Assembly: GCF_024166365.1 (NCBI RefSeq)
Contig: NC_064820.1
Span: 56,583,501 to 56,647,500, forward strand
Reading direction: 5' to 3'
Origin: Elephas maximus indicus
Lineage: Eukaryota > Chordata > Mammalia > Proboscidea > Elephantidae
Length of the DNA stretch: 64,000 bases
The translations under genes were made by a program, and so were the position numbers. Below are positions 32,801 through 43,263 of this stretch, one piece after another; the first letter of the stretch is position 1; each line of letters starts with the position of its first letter. The notes under the pieces are model-generated. The model ran no database searches. It saw only the letters and a program-made list of their open reading frames with translations, and was not told where the DNA came from.

Positions 32801-33560
32801 CTAAAAATCGGACACTTACGCTCGTAGAAAGAATTCACCAAAATAGTAAAAAGACAACCTACGGGACTGGGAAAAAGTTTTTGTCTACTACAAACCCGAT
32901 CAGGGTCTGATCTCTAAAATCTACAAGACATTGCAAGACCGCAACAACAAAAACACAAATAACCCAAATAAAAAATGGGCAAAGGATATGAACAGTTACT
33001 TCACCAAAAAAGGCATTCAGGCAGCTAACAGATACGTGAGGAAATGCTCATGATCATTAGCCGTTAAAGAATTGCAAATCAAAACTACAATGAGATACCA
33101 TCTCACCCCAACAAGGGTGACATTAATGCAAAAAACAAAAAATAATAAGTGTTGGAGAGGTTGTGGAGAGACTAGAACACTTACACACTGCTGGTGGGAA
33201 TGTAAAATGGTACAACCACTTTGGAAATTGATTTGGGCTTCCTTAAAAAGCCAGAAAGGGAACTACCATATGATCCAACAATCCTACTCCTTAGAATATA
33301 TCCTAGAGAAATAAGAGCAATCACAAGAATATATAATATATGCACACCCATGTTCATTGCAGCACTGTTCACAATAGCAAAAAAAGATGGAAACAACCTA
33401 GGTGCCCATCAGCAGACGAACGGATAAACAAATTATGGAATATTCACACAATGGAACGCGATGCAATGATAAAGAACAATGATGAATCCCCAAAACATCT
33501 CATAACATGTACGAATCTGTAGGGTATTATGCTGAGTGCAATTAGTCAGTAGCCAAAGGA
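29870..33560 (+). pseudogene. L1-A ORF2 remnant (endonuclease-reverse transcriptase)
   Basis: Starts with ATGACAGCACTAAACTC, the usual ORF2 opening, and ends in the cysteine-rich segment [18 protein letters not shown] (about 33150-33205), which keeps the C-x3-C-x7-H-x4-C spacing. An open segment 30983-31306 covers the part before the RT core. An RTE insertion at 31650-32396, a CA-repeat expansion (31250-31290) and an apparent deletion of much of the RT region beyond 32460 destroy it. Confidence 0.88.
31650..32396 (+). mobile_element. RTE LINE, 5'-truncated, nested in L1-A
   Basis: Last part of RTE ORF2 (LNIKKTKILTTGPMSNIMING and EEVQPECSLEARMARLL) plus the 3' end TATGACTCAGCACTGACTC and CAACAACAG tail. 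The duplicated AAATAAAAC at 31641-31649 and 32397-32405 brackets it. It interrupts L1-A ORF2, so it is younger than L1-A. Confidence 0.92.
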
Positions 33561-34557
33561 CAAATACTGTATGAGACCACTATGGTAAGAACACAAGAAA
33601 AGGTTTGAACACAGAAGAAAACATTCTATGACGGTTATGAGGGTGGGGAGGGAGGGAGAGGGAAATTCACTAAATAAATAGTAGACAAGATTTATCTTAG
33701 GTGAAGGGAAGGACAACACATAATACAGGGAAAGTCAGCACCACTGGACTAAACCAAAAGCTAAGAAGTTTCCTGAGCACAACCAAACACTTCAAGGGAC
33801 AGTGTAGCAGGAGCGGGGATCTATGGACCATGGCTTCAGGGGACATCTAGGTCAATCGGCATAACAAAGCTTATTAAGAATGTGTTCTGCATCCTACTTT
33901 GGTGAGTGGCGTCTGGGTCTTAAAAGCTAGCAAGTGGCCATCTAAGAGGCTTCCACTGGCCCCAACACACCTGGAGCAAAGGAAAATGAACAACAAAGAC
34001 AAGGAAAATACTAGCCCAAGAGATAAAAGGGGCCACATAAACCAGAGAGTCCATCAGCCTGAGACTGGAAGAACTAGATTGTGCCGGGCTACCACCAATG
34101 ACGGCCCTGACAGGGAACACAAGAGAGAGTACCTGACTGAGAGGGAGAAAAGTGAAGTGCACAACTCAAATTCTCCTAAAAAGACCAGACATAATGGTCC
34201 GAATGAGACTGGAGGAACCCCAGAAGACAAGACCCCCAGCCTCTCTATTAAGCCCAACTAAAACCATTCCCAAAGCCAACTCTTCAGACAAAGAATAGAC
34301 TGAACTATAAGACATAAAATGATACTCACGAAGAGTGTTCTTCTTAATTCAGAGGCGAGATGAGAAGGCCGAAAGGGATAGGAGCTGATTGAATGGACAC
34401 AGGAAATCCAAGGTGGAAAGGAGGAATGTGCGGTCACATTATAGGGGTAGCAACTATGGTCACATAACAACGTGTGTATAAATTTTTGTATGAGAAACTA
34501 GCTTGAGCTGTAAACTTACACCTAAAGCACAATAAAAGAAACAAAAAAAGAACAAAC

Positions 34558-34745
34558 GTTTGCACACTCCTGTCGCCGTAATCACATTCATTGCAATGTT
34601 TGAGCCCATTGTTGCAGCCACTGTGTCAATCTATAACATTAAGTGTCTCCCCTCTTTTTCACTGTCCCTCTACTTTACCAAGCATTTATGTCCTCCAGTG
34701 ACTGGTCCCAAAAGCCTCCTACTAACTCCCTCTAGACATAATTTT
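34558..34745 (-). mobile_element. RTE 3' end, right half split by L1-A
   Basis: Continues the minus-strand RTE interrupted at 27035: GAGCCCATTGTTGCAGCCAC, TGTGTCAATC and a CCTCTACTTTACCAAGCA block. Confidence 0.8.
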
Positions 34746-34749
34746 TATG

Positions 34750-35112
34750 GTGGTGGTGAGGAATATTGAATAAACCATAAACTGCCATAAGAATGAACAA
34801 ATCTGTCTTGGAAGAAGTTCAACCAGAATGCTTTTTAGAAGCAAGCATGACAAAACTTCGTCTTACACACTTTGGATGTGCAATCAGGAAGGACCAGTTC
34901 CTGGAGAAGGAAGTCATGCTTGGTAGAGGGTCAATGAAAAAGAGGAAGACCCTCAGAGAGATGGATTGACACTGTGGCATCAACAATGGGCTCAAACATG
35001 GCAAAGATTGTGAGAATGGCACAGGCCAGGCACTGTTTTGTTCTCTTCCACAAAGGGTTGCTATGATTTGGAGATGACTTGATGTTGGTTTTGATGGCAT
35101 CTATCTACAACA
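34750..35112 (+). mobile_element. RTE LINE, 3' end fragment
   Basis: Plus-strand RTE: GAGGAATATTGAATAAACC, GAAGAAGTTCAACCAGAATG, AAGAGGAAGACCCTCAGAG and the 3' end. It lies tail-outward next to the minus copy at 34558-34745, making an inverted pair that shares about 150 bases of homologous sequence. Confidence 0.85.
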
Positions 35113-35117
35113 AGATA

Positions 35118-35349
35118 TGACCTTAAGAATAGTCTCTACCATGTGGGCAACTCCCTCTGGAGGACAGATGAGAAGGAAAAGGGAGACAGGAGCAGGTTGA
35201 ATGAGCACGGGGAATACAGGGTGGAAAGGAGGAATGTGCTGTCTCATTAAGGGGAGAGCAGCTAGGAGTACATAGCAAGGTGTGTCTAACTTTTTGTATG
35301 AGAGACTGACTTGATTTGTAAACTTTCACTTAAAGCACAATAAATAACC
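35118..35349 (+). mobile_element. L1 3' end fragment
   Basis: Matches L1-B 3'UTR (GTGCTGTCTCATTAAGGGG, GTATGAGAGACTGACTTG, TTTCACTTAAAGCACAATAA). Confidence 0.85.
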
Positions 35350-35508
35350 AAAAATCTAGTGCCATCGAGTTGATTCCAACGCATAGCGACCCTATAGGAT
35401 AGAGTAGAACTGCCCCATAGAGTTTCCAAGGAGCGCCTGGCAGATTCGAACTGCCAATCCTTTGGTTAGCAGCCATAGCACTTAACCACTACACCACCAG
35501 AGTTTCCT
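35350..35508 (-). mobile_element. AfroSINE
   Basis: Full minus-strand copy from AAAAATCTAGTGCCATCGAG to CACCACCAGAGTTTCC. Confidence 0.92.
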
Positions 35509-35993
35509 AAAAACTGACGTAACCAGTGGTACCTGCAGAATGACGAGGATGGGATAAATAAATAATTACATAAATAAATAAATAAACACACTAAAAAAAA
35601 AAAAGGGGTAGTCTCCACTCTCTGTCTCCACAGCCTCACCTCTCTTTCTCACTCCCAGCCCACTTCAGTTTGGTTCTTTTTCCTACCATTCATCTGAAAA
35701 GAGTTGGTTGAGATTACAACACCTTCTAAAGCTGCACAATACGATGGACACAATGGTCCTTATCTAACAGGACCTCTCTTTGAATCGTACACTGTTAACT
35801 AGAATCTTATCAATTCCCTTGGCCTCATATTCCTACCCCCTCCTAGCTCACCATTTCTTATGGGTCTTCTTCTTGAGTAATGTTCTTACCAGTAAAAAGC
35901 AGGGCTCAAAAACTTGCAACCTGTGGAGTACATATGACTTAAAATACATTTAGTTTCATCAAACAAACCTGTAAATTAATCTTTAATTTTGTT
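35509..35993. other. Intergenic; TAAA repeat, otherwise nothing
   Basis: An AAATAAAT run at about 35558-35586, then unique-looking sequence with no gene. Confidence 0.5.
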
Positions 35994-37675
35994 GTTAGGT
36001 GCCATCGAGGCTGATAACATGTCCAGATTTTGCATACATACGAGGTGTTTTAAAATACCATGGCTTGTGTCAGGTGCACCTTAGTCCTCAATGTGACATC
36101 TTTGCTTTTCAACACTTTAAAGAGCTCTTTTGCAGCAGATTTGCCCAGTGCTATACGTCTTTTGATTTTTTGACCACTGCTTTCATGGGCATTGATTTTG
36201 GATACAATTAAAATGAAATCCGCCACAACCTCAATCTTTTCTCCATTTATCATGATGTTGCTCATTGGTCCAGTTGTGAGGATTTTCGTTTTCTTTATGT
36301 TGAGGTGTAATCCATACTGAAGGCTGTGGTCTTTGATCTTCATCAGTAAGTGCTTCAAGTCCTCTTCACTTTCAGCAAGCAAGGTTGTCACCTGCGTATT
36401 GCAGGTTGTTACTGAGTTCCTCCAACCCTGATGCCACGTTCTTCTTCATAATAGTGCAGGTTCTCAGGTTACTTGCTAAGCATAAAAATTGAATAAGTAT
36501 GATGAAAGGACACAACCCCTGACACATATGTCTCCTGATTTTAAACCACACAATATTTCCTTGTTCTGTTCAAAAGGCTGCCTCTTGGTCTATGTAAGAT
36601 TCCACATGAACATGATTAAGTGTTCTGGAATTTCCATTCTTCCCAATGTTATCCATAATTTTTATGATCCACAGTCAAATGCCTATGCATAGTTAATAAA
36701 ACACAAACATCTTTCTGGTATTCTCTGCTTTCAGCCAAGAACCATCTGATATCAACAATAGATCCACATCTTCTGAATTGAGCTTGAATTTCTGGCAGTT
36801 CGCTATCAATGGACTGCTGCAACCATTTTTGATTTGTCTTCAGCAAAATTTTACTTGCATGTGATATTAATGATGTTGTTCAACAATTTCTGCATTCCCT
36901 CGGACCACTGTTCTTCAGAATGGGCACAAACATGGCTCTGTCCCATCAGTTGGCCAGGTAGCTATCTTCCAGATTTCTTGGTACAGAGGAGTGAGCACTT
37001 TCAGCATTTCACCCATTTGTTAAAACATCTCAATTTGTATTCCACCGATTCCTGGAGCCTTTTTTTTTCACCAATGCCTTTCAGTGCACCTTGGACTTAT
37101 TCCTTCAGTACCAACAGTTCTTGTTCATATGCTGCCTCTCGAAATGGCTAAACGTCAACCAATTATTTTTGGTACAGTGACTCTGTGTATTCCTTCCATC
37201 TCCTGTGGATGCTTCCTGCGTTGTTCAATATTTTGCCCATAGAATCCTTCGATATTGCAACTCACATCTTGAATTTTTTCTTCAATTCTTTCAGCTTGAG
37301 AAATGCTGAGCATGTTTTTTCCTTTTGATTGTCTAACTCCAGGTCATTGCATATTTCATCATAACACTTTCTCTTCTTGAGTTGCCCTTTGAAACCTTTT
37401 GTTCAGCTCTTTTACTTCATCATTTTTTCTGTTCACTTTAGCTACTCTACGTTCAAGAGCAAGTTACAAAGTCTCTTCTGAAATCCACTTTGGTCTTTCC
37501 TTTCTTTTCAATGACTCTGTGCTTTCTTCATGTGTGATATCCTTGATATCATCCCACAACTCGTCTGGTCTTCTGTCATTAGTGTTTAATGCATCAAATC
37601 AATTTTTGAGGTGGCCACTAAATTCAGGTGGGATATATACAAGGTCGTACTTTGCCTCTCGTGGCTGTATTTTAA

Positions 37676-38503
37676 CCCTTTCATGAATAAATTTTTTTTT
37701 GAAATTTTTTTGTTGAAGCCATGTTTTTTTTCACTAATGGAATGGATGCTAAATCATTGTTTTTTTATTACTATTATTTGAAAAAAATGGGATGCCAATT
37801 GCAAGTGAAACATGTCAGTCCTATGTTCCATGAAGCACACCACACATGTCGGACAGATCAGTCCCATGGTGTATCATACTTCCTGGTTATTCTTCAGCCA
37901 CAAAATATCTCACTCAACTTTCCAAAAACATACAAAATTACACATTGCAATACTAAATAAACATTTCACATGCTGCACATAATTATTATTAGTTTGATTT
38001 AGAGTGGGCCTTATTGGTACCACGTTCCATGAAGCAAAACAAACACACAGGACATATCGGTCCCAAGGCCCAGGAAGTGCATCACAAGCTGTTTTCATCC
38101 TAAAAATAACTCATTTACTTGAATATTTCTGAATGCCAGTAACTGTACCTTTTCAATAATACAAAGCAAAAAACCAAAAACCTGTTGCCTTCAAGTCAGT
38201 TCCAACTCATAGCAACTGTATAACACAAAGGAAATAGTAAACACACTTTCAGGCTTATCTTGCTGTACAAAAGTCAAAAGACATAAAAGTTTCACATGAT
38301 CACTCCTCCGGGAAGCATCCCCTCATTCAAAGTCTCTCAACACTCAAATGTGGCTCAGACCAAATTCTTTGTTTTTTAGGCAATTGCACCAGTATTCACC
38401 ATGACACCAGAATATACTAAAGTGGCTCAAATACCTGCCAATAAGCATCCAAGGGTAGAAAAATGTAACACAGAAATATATATCCCTTTGGTCCATGAAT
38501 GGG
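37676..38503. mobile_element. Probable non-autonomous piggyBac-type transposon
   Basis: Flanked by TTAA on both sides (37672-37675 and 38504-38507). Left end CCCTTTCATGAAT, and the right end read inward is CCCATTCATGGAC: inverted termini matching 10 of 13. TTAA target duplication with CCC...GGG ends is the piggyBac hallmark. The inside has no transposase-sized frame. It has an internal direct repeat TTCCATGAAGCA at about 37826 and 38028. Outside, RTE sequence is contiguous, so this is a clean insertion into RTE. An AfroSINE/RTE-tail fragment lies inside at 38168-38223. Confidence 0.72.
38168..38223 (-). mobile_element. AfroSINE tail fragment
   Basis: AAAAACCTGTTGCCTTCAAG, then CAGTTCCAACTCATAGCAAC: the reverse complement of the tail shared by AfroSINE and RTE. 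Sits inside the TTAA-flanked element. Confidence 0.7.
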
Positions 38504-39284
38504 TTAATTTTTTTCAGCTTCAACTTGAATTTACTTATGAGCAATTGATGGTGTTTTCCAAAGTCAGCCCTTGAACTTGTCTGACTGATGATATTGAGCA
38601 TTTCCATCATCTCTTTCCACAGATGTGATTCCTGTGTATCCCATTTGGTGAGGTCCACATGTACAGTTGCCATTTATGTTGTTGAAAAAAGGCATTTCTA
38701 ATGAATAGTTCACTAGTCTTGGAAAATTCTATCACATGATCTCCAGCATCATTTCTATCACCAAGGCCATATTTTCCAACTACCGATCCTTCTTCTTTGT
38801 TTCCAACATTCGAATTCCAATCAACAGTAATTATCAATGTGTCTTGATGGCATGTTTGATCAATTTCAGACAATAGAAGTTGGTAAAAATCGTCAACTTC
38901 TTCATATTGGGCATTAGTGGTTGGTGCAGAAGTTTGTATAATACCATATTTTTATGCAAATAACGTGTGCCAACCACTCCCTCGCCCCAAGAGGTATTCT
39001 CATATTTTCATATTTTTCCAGTCATATTTTGAGTGCCTTCCAACCTACAGTGCTCATCTTCCAGCACTATATCAGACAAGGTTTCACTGCTATCCATGAG
39101 GTTTCCCCTGGCCAATTTGTTTCAGAAGTACATTGCCAGAACCTGCTTCCTAGTCTGTCTTAGTCTGTAATCTTCACTGAAACCTGTCCACCATCGGTGT
39201 TTCTGGGGGTATTTGAAATACTGTTAACATAGATTCCAGCATCATAGCAACATGCGAGCCACCACACTATGACAAACTGACAGA

Positions 39285-39337
39285 CAAGTGGTGGACTGCA
39301 AAAGACCTCTTTGAAAACTTAAAAAGCAAATATGTTG
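39285..39337 (+). mobile_element. RTE fragment, left half split by L1-B
   Basis: ACTGCAAAAGACCTCTTTGA and the next bases match RTE ORF2 (compare 56590-56630). It resumes after L1-B at 48071. Confidence 0.75.
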
Positions 39338-40674
39338 GAGGCAGGACCAAGATGGCAGAGTGGTCAGACACTTACAGTGAGCCCTCTTACAGCAAAGACC
39401 TGAAAAAACAAGTGAAACAATTACATTTATGGCAAGCTAGAAGCCCTGAACATCAAAGGCAAAGTTAGAAAATAGACTGAGAGGCAGGGGGAGGGAAAGA
39501 TGGTTCAGAAGTGGAGAGGGGTTGCCGGACCTGAATCACTGGGAACCCTCAGGCTACAGTAGGCTGGTGGTAGTGTTCAGCCGCAGTTTCCTCAGGGAGA
39601 AATAGCCAGCTGCAGAGCCTACTCACACCTTTGTATCAGAGAAGAACGGTGCTCTCGGCAAAAGCTAACTATTTGCGTATATTTTACTGCGCCCTCAGCC
39701 CCTAAGCCAGCTTCAGTGGCTGTTGATTTCCCTGGGCCTGAGATAGGTCCTGTTGCATACCCTGAGTCATTCTCCTGGCCTAGGAGAAGGAATAAATTCA
39801 CAACTGGGGAAAAGATAATGTGCCAGCTCCACTAACCTGGGGAGCTCAGGACAAAAGTGGCACCTTTCCAGTCATAAACGGTCCATAGAATTTGAATAAG
39901 TTTCCCACCCACATGGACTTGTGTGGGCCTATTTCAGGAGAATAGGCCTTGTTGGCAGACTGCAACTGTTTCAGCTGTGCAGTGGAGAGGTGGGTGTTTG
40001 AAGTTTGACACCGCTTTGCCTATTAAACAGAGTCCTCTGCTACCCACATTGGGGGCCTAAGGGCTGGTGGATACACTCAGGTTACCCAGCCACCTGCGAC
40101 AAGGGTCCAAGGATAAATGGTACTTCCTAGTCCTTACGACCAAAAAGTTTGGATGCTCATGGTCTGTCTGCAAAATGCACTCACCTTTACACTCTAGGGA
40201 AGAGGGACACACTTTCCTCACAGACACTTGGGGGATGATTCTCAGCCCCTGGCCTTGTTCAGAGCATGCCCCCCTGCTGCAAACAGAAACTGATACCTAA
40301 ACAATTACCCCTACCCCTCTAGACTATAGGATAGAGCCTGACCTGGACACCTGAGCTGAATCCATACAAGAAAAGTGAATGGACTGCTAGGCTCATATAC
40401 GTGACAAGAGCTCTAGCCATCTGGTGACAGGATGTTAGGGCTTCAAAGGCAAACATAATCAAGATAGCTCACTCAAGCAACCTATTTGGACATACCAAAA
40501 CAAAACAAATCCAGAAGTTAGGATATGGTAAGCAAATAGAAAATAAACTAATACAATAACTTATAGATGGCTTGGAAACAATAGTCAATATCAAATCACA
40601 TAAAGAAGCAGACCATGATCACTTCAACTAGCTCTCAAAAAAAAAAAAAAATCAAGGGATCTTCTGGATAAAGG

Positions 40675-41434
40675 TGCCTTCCTGGAATTACCAGATGCAA
40701 AATACAAAAGATTAATATACAGAACTCTTCAAGAAATCAGGAACGATATAAGGAAGGAGATCAGGCAATACGCAGAACAAGCCAAGGAACACACAGATAA
40801 AGCAGTGGAAGAAATAAAAAAGGTTATTCAAGAACATAAAGAAAAATTTAATAAACTGCAAGAAGCCATAGAGAGACAGCAATCAGAAATTCAGAACATT
40901 ACCATAAAATTACGAAATTAGACAACTCAGTAGAAAGTCAGAGGAGAAGAATTGAGCAAGTGGAAGGCAAAATTGGTGAGATTGAAAAGAACACATTTGG
41001 CACCAATGTATATGAAGAATTTCGAAAAATGCAGGAACCCTAAGAATCATGTGGAACTATATCAAGAGAAATAAGCTACTAGTGACCGGAGTACCAGAAC
41101 AGGGAGGGATAACAGAAAATACAGAGAGACTTGCTGAAGATTTCTTGGCAGAAAATTTCACTAATATCGTGAAAAATGAGAAGATTTCTATCCAAGATCC
41201 TCATTGAACTCCACATAAGGTAGATCTTAAAAGAAAGTCGCCAAGACATATGAGAACCAAACTTCACAAAACCAAACATAAAGAGAGAATTTTAAGAGCA
41301 ACTAAGGATAATTGAAAAGTCACCTACAAAGGAGAGTCAATAAAAACAAGTTCAGATTATTCAACAGAAACCAAGCAGGCAAGAAGGCAGTGGGATGAGT
41401 TACATACAGCGTCGAAGGAAAAAAAATTGCCAAT
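40675..41434 (+). pseudogene. L1-B ORF1 remnant
   Basis: Clearly homologous to L1-A ORF1 (AAGAACATAAAGAAAAATTT and GAGAGACAGCAATCAGAAAT encode the coiled-coil part) but with frequent stops and a small deletion near 40915. The RTE insertion at 41445 separates it from its last part at 42687-42830. Confidence 0.8.
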
Positions 41435-41444
41435 CAAGAATCAT

Positions 41445-42676
41445 TGTTGTCGTTGTTGTCAGGTGCCGTCGAGTCGGTTCCAACTCATAGCAACCCTATG
41501 CACAACAGAACAAAACATTGGATGGTCCTGCATCATCCTTACACTCATTGCTATACTTGAGCTTATTGCTGCAGCCACTGTGTCAATCCACCTTGTTGAG
41601 GGTCTTCCTCTTTTCCGCTGATCCTGTACTTTGCCAAGCATGGTGTCCTTCTCCAGGGACTGATCCCTCCTGACAACATGTCCAAAGTATGTAAGACCCG
41701 GTATAGCCATCCTTGCTTCTAAGGGGCATTCTGGTTGTACTTCTTCTAAGACAGATTTGTTCCTTCTTTTGGCAGTCCATGGTATACTCAATATTCTTTG
41801 CCAACACCACAATTCAAAGGCGTCAATTCTTCAGTCCTCCTTATTCATTGTCTAGCTTTCACACGTATATGATGCGATTGAAAATACCATGGCTTGGGTT
41901 AGGCACACCTTAGTGTTCAAGGTGACATCTTTGCTCTTCGACACTTTAAAGAGGTCCTTTGCAGCAGATTTACCCAATTCAATGTGTCTTTTGATTTCTT
42001 GACTGCTGCTTCTATGGGTGTTGATTGTGGATCCAAGTAAAATGAAATCCTTGACAACTTCAATCTTTTCTCCGTTTATCATGATGTTGCTCATTGGTCC
42101 AGTTGTAAGGATTTTTGTTTTCTTTATGTTGAGGTGCAATCCATACTGCAGGCTGTGGTCTTTGATCTTCATTAGTAACTGTTTCACATCATTTTCACTT
42201 TCAACAAGCATGGTTGCGTCATCTATATAACACAGGTTGTTAATGAGTCTTCCTCCAATCCTGATGCCCCGTTCTTCTTCTTATAGTCCAGGTTCTCATA
42301 TTATTTGCTTAGCATACAGATTGAATAGGTATGGTGAAAGAATACAACCCTGGCACACACCTTTCCTGACTTAAACCAATCAGTATTCCCTTGTTCTGTC
42401 TGAACAACTGCCTCTTGATCTATGTAAAGGTTCCTCATGAGCACAATTAAGTGTTCTGGAATTCCCCTGCTTGTCCGTCAGTTTGTCATACTGTGGGGGC
42501 TTGCATGTTGTTGTGATGCTGGAAGCTATGCCACCAGTATTCAGATACCAGTAGGGTCACCCATGGAGAGCAGCTTTCAGCTGAGCTTCCAGCTTAAGAC
42601 AGACTAGGAAGAAGGACCTGGCAGTCTACTTATGAAAAGCATTAGCCAGTGAAAACTTTATGAATAGGAGCAGAAC
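41445..42676 (-). mobile_element. RTE LINE with inverted 5' end, nested in L1-B
   Basis: 41445 to about 42464 is minus-strand RTE (3' end GTTGTTGTCAGGTGCCGTCG, then ORF2). From about 42465 to 42676 the sequence is RTE 5'UTR on the plus strand (GTCAGTTTGTCATACTGTGG and CAGCTGAGCTTCCAGCTTAA). The duplication CAAGAATCAT at 41435-41444 and 42677-42686 shows this is one insertion. The opposite orientation of the distal part with loss of the middle is the mark of twin priming. Confidence 0.88.
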
Positions 42677-43263
42677 CAAGAATCATATATCCAGCAAAAC
42701 TGTCTCTCAAATATAAAGGTGAAATTAGGACATTTCCAGATAAACAGAAGTTTAGGGAATTGATAAAAACCAAACCAAAACTACAAGAAATACTAAAAGG
42801 AGTTCCCTGATTAGAAAAATAAAACTATCAGATCTTAACCCAAGACTCGAACACTGGACAGAGCAATCAGATGTCAACCCAGATAGAAAAATCACAAAAA
42901 TGAATCAAGATAAAACAATGCTCAAAACAGGAAAACAGCAAAGTCATTATGTAATAGGAGACAACATTAAAACAATAAAGAGGGACTAAGAAATGTAGTC
43001 ATAGATCTTTCATATGGAAAGGAAGACAAGGCGATATAAAGGAACAAAAGTTAGGTTAAAATTTAGAAAAACAGGGGTAAATATTAAGGTAACCACAAAG
43101 AAGATTAACAATCCTGTTCATCAGAATAAAATACAAGAAAAAAATAGAGACTCAATAGCAACGAATAAGAGGAAAAGACAATCTATAAAGATAAACTACT
43201 CAGCACAAAAAATTAAGTGGGAAAAAGAAACTGTCAACAACACACAAAAAAAGGACATCAAAA

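Larger units (their letters stand above)
27036..34548 (+). mobile_element. L1-A, near full-length, inserted in RTE
   Basis: 5'UTR from GGAGGTGGGGCCAAGGTGCC, ORF1 remnant near 28500-29430, ORF2 remnant 29870-33560, 3'UTR and terminal A-rich tail. A 9-bp target duplication AGAACAAAC lies at 27027-27035 and 34549-34557. Excluding the 0.75-kb RTE insertion (31650-32396) the length is about 6.8 kb, normal for a complete L1. Both reading frames carry many stops and shifts, so it is dead. Confidence 0.92.
35994..39284 (-). mobile_element. RTE LINE, nearly complete, interrupted
   Basis: From the 3' end GTTGTTAGGTGCCATCGAGG to the 5'UTR block ACTGACAGACAAGTGGTGG. The minus-strand frames show endonuclease residues (VDWNSNVGNKE, about 38805-38835) and reverse-transcriptase regions (LLAESEEDLKHLLMKIKDHS). 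The 828-bp TTAA element at 37676-38503 splits it, and filler replaces about 400 bases near 38945-39010. The coding frames are broken. Confidence 0.9.

Noticed and set aside
36050..36391. Minus-strand frames with LNIKKTKILTTGPMSNIMING as host genes
   Set aside because: The same peptide recurs at 31.7, 42.1 and 52.3 kb. It is RTE LINE ORF2.
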